12,952 nt of DNA. It comes from Clostridia bacterium. GTDB lineage: Bacteria > Bacillota_A > Clostridia > Oscillospirales > Acutalibacteraceae. The notes under the pieces were generated by a model. That model was not told where the DNA came from and made no database searches. It saw only the letters and a list, made by a program, of their open reading frames with translations. The position numbers and the translations under genes are program-made. Each line of letters starts with the position of its first letter. Position 1 is the first letter of the stretch. Where the stretch lies: NCBI GenBank assembly GCA_017547865.1, contig JAFYOA010000394.1, positions 1 through 12,952 of the forward strand, written 5' to 3'. Below are positions 6,719 to 12,952 of this stretch, piece by piece.

Positions 6719-8089
6719 TTATTGTTTGCTGTACTTTTCCACCAGCAGGTCAGCGCACTTGTAAATGTCGCCGCCGCCCAGAGTGAGGATCAGATCGCCG
6801 GGCTGCGCATTGGCCATGGCATAATCGGAGATCTCATCAAAGGTGTTCAGCCGTACCGTGCCGGGGATCTTCGCGGCCAGGTCATCGGCGTAAATGTTGT
6901 AGGTGTTCTCTTCGCGAACAGCCAAAATCTCCGTCAGGATCAGCTGATCCGGAATGGAGAGTGCTTCCACAAAATCGTTGAACAGCAGATGGGTGCGGGA
7001 ATAGGTGTGGGGCTGGAAAATCGCCCACACCTTGTTGTAGCCCATCTTCATGGCGGTGCGCAGAGTAGAGGAAAGCTCTGCCGGGTGGTGGGCAAAGTCG
7101 TCGGCCACGGTCACGCCGTCAAACTGCCCGCGGATTTCAAAACGGCGGTGCACACCGACGAAATCATGGAGACCGGCGGCAATGGCGGCGGGGGCAGCGC
7201 CCAGCTGGTGGGCAGCGGCAGCGGCGGCCAGGGCGTTCATTACATTGTGGGTGCCGGGAACGGACAGGGTGATGTCGCATAGCTTTTCGCCCTTGTGGTA
7301 CAGGGCAAAGCCGTAGCAGGCACGCTGGGCGGTGGCCAGGCCCACGGCATAGTAATCGTTGGTATCGGCCAGGCCGAAGGTGACCACCTTGGCGGGATCG
7401 ATGCCTTCCACGGCCTTGCGGCTGTTTTCGTCGTCGCCGTTGATCACCACGGTGCGGCTGGTCTGCTGTGCAAATTTATTAAAGGATTTGATGATGTTTT
7501 CCAGGGTGCCGAAGTAGTCCAGGTGATCGGCGTCCACGTTCAGAATCACCGACATGGCGGGAGTCATCTGCAGGAAGGTATCCACGTATTCGCAGGCTTC
7601 GCACACGATGGTCTCGCTTTTGCCGGCACGGCCGTTGCCGCCAATGAGATTCAGCTTGCCGCCGATGACGGCGCTGGGATCCATCTCTGCGGTCATCAGC
7701 ACCTGGGTCAGCATGCCGGTGGTGGTGGTTTTGCCGTGCGTGCCGGAAATGCCCACGGCGTTTTCGTACTTGCGGGCCAGCTCGCCCAGCATTACAGAGC
7801 GCTCGATGGCGGGGATGCCTTTCTTGCGGGCGCCCACCAGCTCCGGGTTGTCCTGCTTTACGGCGGCGGTGTACACCACCAGGTCGGCGCCGTCCACGTT
7901 GTCTTCGCTGTGGCCCAGCATCACCGGGATGCCCATATTCTTAATGCGGTTCAGGGTTTCGCCCTCGCTGCGGTCGGAGCCCGTGATGTGGTAGCCGTTG
8001 GTGTACAGGATCTCGGCGATGGGGCACATGCCCGAGCCGCCGATGCCCACGAAATGAATCTTGCGGACAGTGTCCAGAATGTTGCTCAT
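6719..8089 (-). CDS. murC: UDP-N-acetylmuramate--L-alanine ligase
   Basis: MurC adds L-alanine to UDP-N-acetylmuramic acid using ATP, the first step of the peptidoglycan stem peptide, in the cytoplasm. The 456-residue length is normal for the family. The N-terminal domain has FVGIGGSGM at 13-21 for UDP-MurNAc. The central ATPase domain has the P-loop GTHGKTTT at 116-123, an Asp-His-Leu-Asp segment at 188-191 and NGDD at 217-220. The C-terminal domain has GVHRRFE at 312-318 and DDFAHHPAE at 330-338, both hallmarks of MurC. ATG at 8089 has GAGG 8 nt upstream. It is the first gene of the minus-strand group and is divergent from the dipicolinate genes. No other mur gene is adjacent, so it is not within a classical mur/dcw cluster here. 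Confidence 0.97.
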   Translation of the reverse strand: MSNILDTVRKIHFVGIGGSGMCPIAEILYTNGYHITGSDRSEGETLNRIKNMGIPVMLGHSEDNVDGADLVVYTAAVKQDNPELVGARKKGIPAIERSVMLGELARKYENAVGISGTHGKTTTTGMLTQVLMTAEMDPSAVIGGKLNLIGGNGRAGKSETIVCEACEYVDTFLQMTPAMSVILNVDADHLDYFGTLENIIKSFNKFAQQTSRTVVINGDDENSRKAVEGIDPAKVVTFGLADTNDYYAVGLATAQRACYGFALYHKGEKLCDITLSVPGTHNVMNALAAAAAAHQLGAAPAAIAAGLHDFVGVHRRFEIRGQFDGVTVADDFAHHPAELSSTLRTAMKMGYNKVWAIFQPHTYSRTHLLFNDFVEALSIPDQLILTEILAVREENTYNIYADDLAAKIPGTVRLNTFDEISDYAMANAQPGDLILTLGGGDIYKCADLLVEKYSKQ

Positions 8090-8140
8090 ATAATAAACCT
8101 CGTTGTAATCTAAGTTTCAGCCGGGCATAAAAACCGACTA

Positions 8141-8175
8141 TATTTATTATATTGTGTTTTGGCTGTAAAATAAAG
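8141..8175 (-). promoter_or_regulatory. Probable murC promoter
   Basis: On the minus strand a perfect TATAAT lies at 8146-8151 in a very A/T-rich stretch, about 57 bases ahead of the murC start. No good -35 box sits at the normal distance; the nearest are TTTATT-like hexamers at 17 bases. An alternative pairing is TTTACA (8164-8169) with TAAATA (8141-8146) at 17 bases. The exact start is uncertain. Confidence 0.45.
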
Positions 8176-8213
8176 TACAAAAAGTAAATAAAATCTGCCA
8201 AAAAGAAATTTTT

Positions 8214-8242
8214 CACAAAAAATAACGGGGTTCCATACTATA
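8214..8242 (+). promoter_or_regulatory. Sigma-K-type sporulation promoter of dpaAB
   Basis: CACA at 8214-8217 and CATACTATA at 8234-8242 are separated by 16 bases. This matches the Bacillus sigma-K pattern (mACm at -35, CATAnnnTA at -10). In Bacillus subtilis spoVF is transcribed by sigma-K in the mother cell, so gene identity and promoter agree. No sigma-A-like pair was seen in this gap on the plus strand. Confidence 0.75.
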
Positions 8243-8276
8243 AAGCAAAAGCTAAACTTGGAAAGGCTGTGATTCG

Positions 8277-9134
8277 GTGGAAATTTGTACCGATATTGCC
8301 TTGCTGGGCGGCGATGCCCGCATGCTGTATTGTGCCGGAATGCTGGAAGAAACCGGCAGCACGGTGCATCTTTTTGGATTTGAAAATGAACCGGCGGTGC
8401 GCAGAGATTGTGTTTCGGCAGAAGAAGCGGTGGCCCGGGCCCGGGTGGTGCTGCTGCCCATGCCGGTCAGCCGGGACAGGGAACACCTGCTGGCACCGCT
8501 GGCACGGCAGCCGGTGGAACTGAGCGACCGGCTGGCGGAATTGCTGCAGGGACGGTTGGTGTTCTGCGGCATGGTTCAAAACCTGCCGGAGACCGCCGCC
8601 TGGAAAAAACTTCCGGTCATCGATTATTACAAAGATGAAGAATTGCTGGCAGAAAACGCCCGCATTACCGCGGAGGCCGCACTGTTTGAAGCGATGAAAG
8701 CTTTGCCCGGCACCCTGTACGATGCCCGCTGCCTGGTGGCGGGGTTCGGGCGCATCGGCAAGGCGCTGGCAGCCATGCTGCGGGGGTTGGGGGCAAGGGT
8801 AACGGTGGCGGCCCGCAAACCGGAAGACCGGGTGCTGGCCCGTGCCCTTGGGGCGGAGACCACACCCTTCACGCCGCAGCTGCCGGCCTGTGAGGTGGTG
8901 TTCAACACCGTACCACAGCCGGTGTTTACCGGGGCGGTGCCGCTGCCGGCAGAGACCAAACTGTACATTGAACTGGCCAGCCGTCCCGGGCTGCTGCCGG
9001 AGGGAAACACCGCCGGGGCAGAGGTGATCGCAGCGGCTTCTCTGCCGGGCAAGTACGCGCCCCGTGCCGCCGGGCGTGCCATTGCCGCTGTGCTGCAGCG
9101 GTGCATACATGCAGAAAGGAAGGAGCACCCATGA
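8277..9134 (+). CDS. dpaA: Dipicolinate synthase subunit A
   Basis: With DpaB it oxidises dihydrodipicolinate, an intermediate of lysine synthesis, to dipicolinic acid, which accumulates with calcium in the spore core. The 285-residue protein starts with DIALLGGDARM at 6-16, typical of DpaA. It carries KLPVIDYYKDEELLAENARI near 111-130 and has an NAD(P)-binding Rossmann motif GFGRIGKAL at 156-164. The start is GTG at 8277, the first good start in this frame, with GAAAGG about 10 nt upstream. The gene lies behind a sigma-K-like promoter, so expression should be restricted to the mother cell late in sporulation. The stop codon overlaps the dpaB start in an ATGA arrangement, which suggests coupled synthesis of the two subunits. 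Confidence 0.94.
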   Translation: MEICTDIALLGGDARMLYCAGMLEETGSTVHLFGFENEPAVRRDCVSAEEAVARARVVLLPMPVSRDREHLLAPLARQPVELSDRLAELLQGRLVFCGMVQNLPETAAWKKLPVIDYYKDEELLAENARITAEAALFEAMKALPGTLYDARCLVAGFGRIGKALAAMLRGLGARVTVAARKPEDRVLARALGAETTPFTPQLPACEVVFNTVPQPVFTGAVPLPAETKLYIELASRPGLLPEGNTAGAEVIAAASLPGKYAPRAAGRAIAAVLQRCIHAERKEHP

Positions 9135-9700
9135 ACAAACCAACGATCGGATTTGCCATGTGCGGGTCGTTCTGTACATTTGGAAAAGCTTTTCGGCAGC
9201 TGGAAATGCTGCTGGAACACTACGATGTGCTGCCCGTTATGTCGCAGAATGCCTACGAAACGGATACCCGCTTTGGCCGGGCGGAAGAGCATGCGGCCCG
9301 GCTGGAAAGCCTGACCGGCCACCGGGTGATTCACACCATTGCGGATGCGGAACCCCTGGGTCCCAAGCGCATGGTGGACCTGCTGGCGGTGGTGCCCTGC
9401 ACCGGCAACACCATGGCCAAACTGGCCCACGCCATCACCGATACCCCGGTGACCATGGCGGTGAAATCCGTTCTGCGGGTGGGTACACCGGTGGTGCTTT
9501 GCGCCGCCACCAACGACGCCCTGGCCGGCAGTGCCCAGAACATTGGCCGGCTGCTGAATACGAAGCACATGTACTTCGTACCATTTTCTCAGGACGATCC
9601 CATGGGCAAGCCCACTTCGCTGGTAGCGGATTTCGATCTGTTGCTGCCGACGGTGCAGGCGGCATTTCGCGGGGAACAGCTGCAGCCGCTGTTGCAATGA
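9131..9700 (+). CDS. dpaB: Dipicolinate synthase subunit B
   Basis: This is the flavoprotein-like second subunit of dipicolinate synthase and belongs to the flavoprotein/UbiX-Dfp-type fold. The 189-residue protein has GFAMCGSFCTFGKA at 7-20, near the flavin-binding N-terminus. A long middle segment contains LAVVPCTGNTMAKLAHAITD, and TDTPVTMAVKSVLR and PVVLCAATNDALAG follow, all familiar in SpoVFB. ATG at 9131 is preceded by GGAG at 9122-9125 and overlaps the dpaA stop by 4 nt. Both subunits must be made together, and in Bacillus a strain lacking either makes no dipicolinate. Transcription probably ends at the hairpins beginning at 9731. Confidence 0.95.
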   Translation: MNKPTIGFAMCGSFCTFGKAFRQLEMLLEHYDVLPVMSQNAYETDTRFGRAEEHAARLESLTGHRVIHTIADAEPLGPKRMVDLLAVVPCTGNTMAKLAHAITDTPVTMAVKSVLRVGTPVVLCAATNDALAGSAQNIGRLLNTKHMYFVPFSQDDPMGKPTSLVADFDLLLPTVQAAFRGEQLQPLLQ

Positions 9701-9721
9701 GCGCAGGGTTTGTGGTAAAAT
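9692..9721 (+). promoter_or_regulatory. Candidate promoter at the dpaB 3' end
   Basis: TTGCAA (9692-9697) and TAAAAT (9716-9721) are 18 bases apart, with TGG before the -10 box (extended -10). The -35 box overlaps the last dpaB codons. Transcription would begin near 9728, immediately before the hairpin at 9731. It could supply rnhA, through a terminator, or drive a short RNA. The call rests on sequence match only. Confidence 0.45.
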
Positions 9722-9727
9722 AGAATT

Positions 9728-9788
9728 CTTAGGGGAACCCCTCCTGCGTGTGGGTTCCCCTCTCAAAACAGTCCGCCGGACTGTTTTT
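9728..9788 (+). ncRNA. Candidate short structured RNA or attenuator leader
   Basis: AGGGGAACCC (9731-9740) pairs perfectly over 10 bp with GGGTTCCCCT (9752-9761). The 11-base loop begins CTCCT, which is complementary to an AGGAG ribosome binding site. This hairpin is followed after 3 bases by a strong terminator (9765-9788), and a promoter-like sequence ends 7 bases before it. Promoter, hairpin and terminator together would give a transcript of about 60 nt. The same structures could simply end dpaAB transcription or attenuate transcription into rnhA. Confidence 0.35.
9765..9788 (+). terminator. Intrinsic terminator downstream of dpaB
   Basis: AAAACAGTCC (9765-9774) pairs over 10 bp with GGACTGTTTT (9778-9787), followed by one more T. 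The A-run on the other arm means it could also work in the opposite direction. Confidence 0.8.
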
Positions 9789-9825
9789 GATTCACCCTTC
9801 CTGCCCTTTTGGAGTAAAAGGCTTT

Positions 9826-9905
9826 TCGCGTTCTGCGGAACGCGAGTCAGGGCGCTGCCCTGACAACCCGCGGCCTTTGAAAAGGCCGGCGAAACGTTTG
9901 CGTTT
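9826..9905. repeat. Cluster of adjacent perfect stem-loops, probable intergenic repeat element
   Basis: Four stem-loops follow each other with little spacing. TCGCGTTC/GAACGCGA (9826-9845) has a TGCG loop. GTCAGGGC/GCCCTGAC (9846-9864) has a GCT loop and is directly abutting. CGGCCTT/AAGGCCG (9871-9888) has a TGAA loop. AAACG/CGTTT (9892-9905) is weaker. None is followed by a T-run, so they are not ordinary terminators. Back-to-back palindromes of this kind are typical of REP/MITE-like elements that recur between genes in Ruminococcaceae-type genomes. Only one copy is in this window, so repetition elsewhere is an inference. Confidence 0.5.
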
Positions 9906-9936
9906 AACAAGAACCATAAAATAAAGGAGTTCCATC

Positions 9937-10539
9937 ATGCCTAAAAAATATTACGCTGTACGCAGCGGCCGGCAGACCGGTATTTTTTCTACCTGGGACG
10001 AGTGCAAGCGACTGGTGACCGGCTACCCCGGCGCCGCCTATAAAGGGTTTGCCACGCTGGAGGAAGCCCAGGCCTTTCTGAACGGCGGCCAGCCCGCGCA
10101 GCAACCCCCCGCCGCAGCGCCCGCCGAAACGGCTGTGGCCTATGTGGACGGCAGCTACCTGCACGATACCCGGGAATTTGCCTGCGGTGCCGTTGTGTTC
10201 TGGCAGGGGGAAGAACTGCACTTCAGCGAGAAATTCCGCGACCCTGACCTGTGCGATATGCGCAATGTGGCGGGGGAAATCAAGGGCAGTGAAACGGTTA
10301 TCCGCTGGTGCATCGAGCAGAACATCCCCGCGGTGGAAATTCACCACGACTACGAGGGCATTGCCAAATGGTGCAACGGCGACTGGAAGGCCAATAAGCC
10401 CGGTACCCAGGCTTATGCCGCCTTCTGCCGCGCCGCCATGCAGAAACTGCACATCACCTTTGTTAAGGTGAAAGGTCACTCCGGCGATACCTACAACGAC
10501 CTGGCCGATGCCCTGGCCAAAAAAGCCCTTGGGATTTGA
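9937..10539 (+). CDS. rnhA: Ribonuclease H1 with N-terminal viroplasmin-type hybrid-binding domain
   Basis: Cleaves the RNA strand of RNA-DNA hybrids. The 200-residue protein has an N-terminal caulimovirus-viroplasmin (hybrid-binding) domain at about 3-48, recognisable from YYAVRSGRQTGIFSTWDEC and GAAYKGFATLEEAQAFL. A Gln/Pro/Ala linker at 50-65 follows, then the RNase H domain. Catalytic carboxylates are Asp71 in YVDGS, Glu114 in GEIKGSE, Asp138 in HHDYEGI and Asp191 in NDLADALAKKA. His181 in KGHSGD matches the mobile catalytic histidine. All are present, so the enzyme should be active. ATG at 9937 has AAAGGAG 7 nt upstream. It is monocistronic and ends at a strong terminator. The upstream region is hairpin-rich, and its own promoter is not obvious apart from the candidate at 9692-9721. 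Confidence 0.95.
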   Translation: MPKKYYAVRSGRQTGIFSTWDECKRLVTGYPGAAYKGFATLEEAQAFLNGGQPAQQPPAAAPAETAVAYVDGSYLHDTREFACGAVVFWQGEELHFSEKFRDPDLCDMRNVAGEIKGSETVIRWCIEQNIPAVEIHHDYEGIAKWCNGDWKANKPGTQAYAAFCRAAMQKLHITFVKVKGHSGDTYNDLADALAKKALGI

Positions 10540-10552
10540 TGTGTATATTAAG

Positions 10553-10597
10553 AAAAGCTTTTCGCACCGGGTTGCGGAGAGCTTTTTCTATTTTTTT
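10553..10597 (+). terminator. Intrinsic terminator of rnhA
   Basis: AAAAGCTTTTCGCA (10553-10566) pairs along all 14 positions, two of them G-T, with TGCGGAGAGCTTTT (10573-10586) around a CCGGGT loop. Two T-runs follow (10583-10587 and 10591-10597). It lies 13 bases after the stop codon. Confidence 0.92.
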
Positions 10598-10598
10598 C

Positions 10599-10626
10599 TT
10601 TACTTTGCGGGCGGATTTGCTATAAT
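10599..10626 (+). promoter_or_regulatory. Promoter of the MATE transporter operon
   Basis: A perfect TATAAT (10621-10626) carries TGC directly before it (extended -10), with a weaker -35 box TTTACT (10599-10604) 16 bases upstream. Transcription would begin near 10633, giving a leader of about 50 nt that contains the small ORF at 10660. Confidence 0.75.
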
Positions 10627-10659
10627 GAATATATATACCGCTTTGGGCGGAGAGTTGTA

Positions 10660-10698
10660 ATGAAAAAAGAAAAGAGGAAACGATCATGTTGTTTGTAA
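10660..10698 (+). CDS. Putative 12-residue leader peptide overlapping the MATE start
   Basis: ATG at 10660 is preceded by GGAG (10649-10652) at a 7-nt spacing. It opens a 12-codon ORF, MKKEKRKRSCCL, ending in TAA at 10696-10698. The ORF covers the MATE ribosome binding site GAGG (10674-10677) and runs 13 bases into the MATE coding sequence in another frame. It could couple or modulate MATE translation, as leader peptides do for some resistance genes. A short stem, CCGC/GCGG (10638-10650), would cover part of its ribosome binding site. Its expression is not shown by the sequence and the ORF may be fortuitous. Confidence 0.35.
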   Translation: MKKEKRKRSCCL

Positions 10699-12080
10699 GA
10701 GAGAAAGCTTTCTACAAATCATTCTTCCGCATGATGTTCGTCATCGCCATGCAGAACGTTGTGGCTTACAGCGTTAACCTGGCCGATACCGTCATGCTTG
10801 GTCAGCACTCCGAAATGGCGCTGGCCGGTGTCAATATTTCGAACCAGGTGCAGTTCCTGCTGCAGATGCTGGTGGCCGGTGCGGCCGAAGGCATCAGCGT
10901 TCTGGCCTCCCGCAGTTGGGGCGCCAAAAAGTTCGCTCCCATCCATTCGCTTCTGGCCATTGGTGCCCGCATTGCCATCGGCATTCCGCTTTTGGTGTGG
11001 GCGGTGTCCTTCTTCTTCCCGGAATGGACGCTGGGTCTCTTCTCCGAAGACCCGGTGGTGATCGCAGAGGGTGTTAAGTATCTGCAGATCGTTTCCTTCT
11101 CTTACATCTGCTTCGGTGTTTCCAGTGTGCTGCTGGCCATGATGCGCAGTGTAGAGACTGTTTTCCTCGGTTTCAGCATCACCGTTTCCACGCTGTTTGT
11201 GAACATCGGCCTCAACTATGCCCTCATCGGCGGTCACTTCGGTGCTCCGGCTCTGGGCATTCAGGGTGCTGCCATTGCCACTCTTGCGGCCCGTATTATG
11301 GAGACCTCTATCGCCTTTGTCTACGTGTTCTTCGTGGATAAGAAGATCAAGCTGCGCTTTAAAGATGCTGTGAAGCTGGATTGGGTGCAGGTAAAGAGCT
11401 GGTTCTCCATCGGCTTCCCGCTTATTTGCTCCAACGCCATTTGGGCAGTGGCCATGGGCATGCAGACTTCCATTCTCGGCCACGTGGACAGCCTTGCGCT
11501 GGTGGCTTCTTCCGTTTCCAACACCATTTACCAGGTGGTCATCGTGTTTGCCCAGGGCAGCGCCAGTGCTTCTGCTGTTCTCATCGGCAAAACCATCGGT
11601 GCCGGCCATAAAGAAAAAGTCCGTTCCTACGCCATTACCATGCAGATGGTCTTCCTGATCGTGGGTGTGATCTCCGGCTTGCTCCTGTATATTGTGCGGG
11701 ATTTCATCGTTGGTTTCTTCGCACTTTCGGAGGCCGCCAAGGAACTCACCCTGCTGTTCATCACCGTGCAGTGCGTGACCATTGTGGGCACCAGCTACCA
11801 GATGCCCTGCCTGACCGGCATTGTGCGCGGCGGCGGCGATACAAAATTTGTTTTGAAGAACGACACCATCTTCCAGTGGCTCATCGTGCTGCCCATCTCC
11901 TGGCTGGCTGCCTTTAAGCTTAACCTGGCTCCTGTGGTGGTGTTTGCCTGCCTCAAGTCCGACCAGATCCTGAAGTGCTTTGTGGCCATTGTCAAGGTCA
12001 ACCGCTTCAAGTGGATTCGTGAGTTTAAAAACACCTCTTCTTCCGAAAAAGAGGAAGTGAAAGAAGAAGCGAAAGCATAA
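10686..12080 (+). CDS. MATE-family multidrug/cation efflux transporter
   Basis: A 464-residue polytopic membrane protein with the length and two-bundle layout of MATE transporters, which export cationic drugs or metabolites in exchange for Na+ or H+. About 12 hydrophobic segments are visible. The family-typical features are NLADTVMLGQHSEMALAGV near 31-49, ending the first helix region, the AAEGISVLASRSWGAKK segment near 66-82, and in the second half the mirrored VSNTIYQVVIVFAQGSASAS and LIGKTIGAGHKEKV. A later TGIVRGGGDTKFVLKND segment matches the conserved RGxGD loop. The C-terminal tail (last 16 residues) is Ser/Glu/Lys-rich and cytoplasmic. Substrate cannot be assigned. ATG at 10686 has GAGG 8 nt upstream. 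It is first in an operon with the zinc-ribbon protein (14-base gap) and a GNAT acetyltransferase. Confidence 0.93.
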   Translation: MLFVREKAFYKSFFRMMFVIAMQNVVAYSVNLADTVMLGQHSEMALAGVNISNQVQFLLQMLVAGAAEGISVLASRSWGAKKFAPIHSLLAIGARIAIGIPLLVWAVSFFFPEWTLGLFSEDPVVIAEGVKYLQIVSFSYICFGVSSVLLAMMRSVETVFLGFSITVSTLFVNIGLNYALIGGHFGAPALGIQGAAIATLAARIMETSIAFVYVFFVDKKIKLRFKDAVKLDWVQVKSWFSIGFPLICSNAIWAVAMGMQTSILGHVDSLALVASSVSNTIYQVVIVFAQGSASASAVLIGKTIGAGHKEKVRSYAITMQMVFLIVGVISGLLLYIVRDFIVGFFALSEAAKELTLLFITVQCVTIVGTSYQMPCLTGIVRGGGDTKFVLKNDTIFQWLIVLPISWLAAFKLNLAPVVVFACLKSDQILKCFVAIVKVNRFKWIREFKNTSSSEKEEVKEEAKA

Positions 12081-12094
12081 GAAAGGAAATTTCC

Positions 12095-12538
12095 ATGTTG
12101 TATTGCACCAAGTGCCGCTCCGTTTCGCCGGATGGCGTGCAGATCTGTGTGGCCTGCAAAAGCCGCAAACTGCGCCCCGCCAAAGAGGGTGACTTCGTTT
12201 ACCTGCAGCGGGCCAATGAGTTTGCCGCCAATGAACTGGGCTCTTTGTTCCAGGAAAACGGCATTCGGTACGAATCGCTGCCCTACAGCAAAGGGCGGGT
12301 CATTTCGCTGTACGATATGGAAGTAATGCCCACCGATAAAGCCATCTATGTGGTGTACGGCTCTTTGGATGCCGCCCGGCAGCTGGTGATGCAGTATGAG
12401 CAGCCGGAGGAGGAAGAAGAGACCGATGCCCCGGAAGACGGGGTGAACGTGCGGGGGATTGTCACCGCCTGCGTCAGCACGTTGGCGTTCATCGGCTTTA
12501 TGGCGCTGCTTACCTGGCTTGTTACGCTGGTGGGGTAA
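12095..12538 (+). CDS. Zinc-ribbon, DUF2007-like protein with C-terminal membrane anchor
   Basis: A 147-residue protein in three parts. An N-terminal zinc ribbon has Cys4, Cys7, Cys18 and Cys21 in two C-x2-C knuckles. A middle region at about 34-100 contains RANEFAANELGSLFQENGI and later YVVYGSLDAARQLV, resembling DUF2007, a small ferredoxin-fold domain called a putative signal transducer. An acidic stretch at 103-115 leads to one hydrophobic helix at about 120-145 (GIVTACVSTLAFIGFMALL). Function is unknown; it may be a membrane-tethered sensor or partner of the transporter beside it. ATG at 12095 has AAAGGAA upstream, and the gene lies 14 bases after the MATE stop and 3 bases before the next start, so it belongs to the same operon. 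Confidence 0.8.
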   Translation: MLYCTKCRSVSPDGVQICVACKSRKLRPAKEGDFVYLQRANEFAANELGSLFQENGIRYESLPYSKGRVISLYDMEVMPTDKAIYVVYGSLDAARQLVMQYEQPEEEEETDAPEDGVNVRGIVTACVSTLAFIGFMALLTWLVTLVG

Positions 12539-12541
12539 AAA

Positions 12542-12952
12542 ATGAACAACACCTACACCATTCGCCGGTTTTGCCCGGAAGATGCCGAAGCCGTGGTGGC
12601 TATGATCGCCCGAAATATGCGGGAAGTCAACAGCAAGGACTACTCCGAAGAATTTATCGAGGAAGAAGTCCGCATACTGAACAAAGAATGGCTGCTGAGC
12701 CGTTCCCAATGGACCCATGCCTATGTGGTGTGCGATGGCGGCAAAGTCATCGGCCACGGTGCCATTGGTCCGTATTGGGGCAGTGAAACCGAAAGCAGCC
12801 TGTTCACCATTTTCGTGCTGCCGGCGTATCATGGGCAGGGCGTGGGTCGTGCCATCATCGAAACGTTGGAGCAGGATGAATATTTTCTGCGTGCCAACAG
12901 GGTGGAGGTCCCGGCTTCTGTAACCGCCCGGGAATTTTACCGCAAAATGGGC
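12542..12952 (+). CDS. GNAT-family N-acetyltransferase (3' end cut by window edge)
   Basis: All 137 visible codons are open and read as a GNAT enzyme. The N-terminus TIRRFCPEDAEAVVAMI at 6-22 is the usual first strand and helix. A central strand contains YVVCDGGKVIGHGAI, motif A is FVLPAYHGQGVGRAIIETLE at 91-110 with the Q-G-V-G-R acetyl-CoA loop, and motif B ends in REFYRKMG at 130-137. Few residues should be missing, since such proteins are about 150-160 long. ATG at 12542 lies 3 bases after the previous stop, and the only ribosome-binding-like sequence is GGGG before that stop, so translation is probably coupled to the upstream gene. The acetyl acceptor is unknown. It is unrelated in position and only loosely similar to the acetyltransferase at 5403-5900. 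Confidence 0.88.
   Translation, partial: MNNTYTIRRFCPEDAEAVVAMIARNMREVNSKDYSEEFIEEEVRILNKEWLLSRSQWTHAYVVCDGGKVIGHGAIGPYWGSETESSLFTIFVLPAYHGQGVGRAIIETLEQDEYFLRANRVEVPASVTAREFYRKMG

Noticed and set aside
7295..8113. 272-codon plus-strand open frame opposite murC
   Set aside because: The Val/His/Gly-rich translation is typical of an antisense shadow of a GC-rich gene; MurC motifs on the other strand are unambiguous.
8627..9910. Long minus-strand open frame across dpaA and dpaB
   Set aside because: It lies opposite two clearly recognised genes and gives no recognisable protein; a codon-bias shadow.
9917..9922. TAAAAT as a -10 box for rnhA
   Set aside because: No -35 box at a workable distance, and transcription would begin within the ribosome binding site.
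11795..12832. 345-codon minus-strand open frame opposite the MATE, zinc-ribbon and GNAT genes
   Set aside because: It spans three genes with convincing motifs on the plus strand and has no domain of its own.

Overview
The window reads as chromosomal DNA from a GC-rich, endospore-forming clostridium, most likely of the Oscillospirales/Ruminococcaceae type. The evidence is: a dpaA-dpaB (spoVF) pair for dipicolinic acid synthesis behind a good sigma-K-like promoter; strong AGGAG-type ribosome binding sites; compact operons separated by intrinsic terminators; a phosphofructokinase with pyrophosphate-type active-site residues; and a viroplasmin-domain RNase H. The lineage is inferred from gene content only. 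No phage, IS, CRISPR, tRNA or rRNA was seen, and no gap without a gene exceeds 300 bases.

Layout. (1) 1-1768, minus strand: a transglutaminase-like cytoplasmic protein followed by mutY, which runs off the left edge. (2) 1805-1899: a tight divergent promoter region with a 9-bp inverted repeat centred on one -10 box. (3) 1933-3909, plus: a 658-residue protein with two LOTUS/OST-HTH-like modules, a Lys/Glu/Pro linker and a DUF3825-like C-terminal domain. It starts at TTG and ends at a strong terminator. (4) 4014-5264, minus: a phosphofructokinase predicted to use pyrophosphate, with its own promoter and terminator. (5) 5403-8089, minus: murC, a SAM-dependent methyltransferase and a GNAT acetyltransferase. 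A hairpin-plus-U-tract lies directly between murC and the methyltransferase ribosome binding site. (6) 8214-9700, plus: sigma-K-like promoter, then dpaA and dpaB with a 4-nt start/stop overlap. (7) 9692-9936: an intergenic stretch full of perfect hairpins, with a candidate promoter, a hairpin whose loop contains CTCCT, a terminator, and then at least three more adjacent stem-loops. (8) 9937-10539, plus: rnhA with terminator. (9) 10599-12952, plus: promoter, a 12-codon leader ORF overlapping the next start, a MATE-family transporter, a zinc-ribbon/DUF2007-like membrane protein, and a GNAT acetyltransferase cut by the right edge.

Most genes are core functions: DNA repair, glycolysis, peptidoglycan synthesis, spore maturation and R-loop removal. 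The least explained items are the LOTUS-DUF3825 protein with its symmetric operator-like repeat, the hairpin-rich dpaB-rnhA intergenic region, and the leader ORF ahead of the MATE gene. I did not find a clear new multi-gene system.
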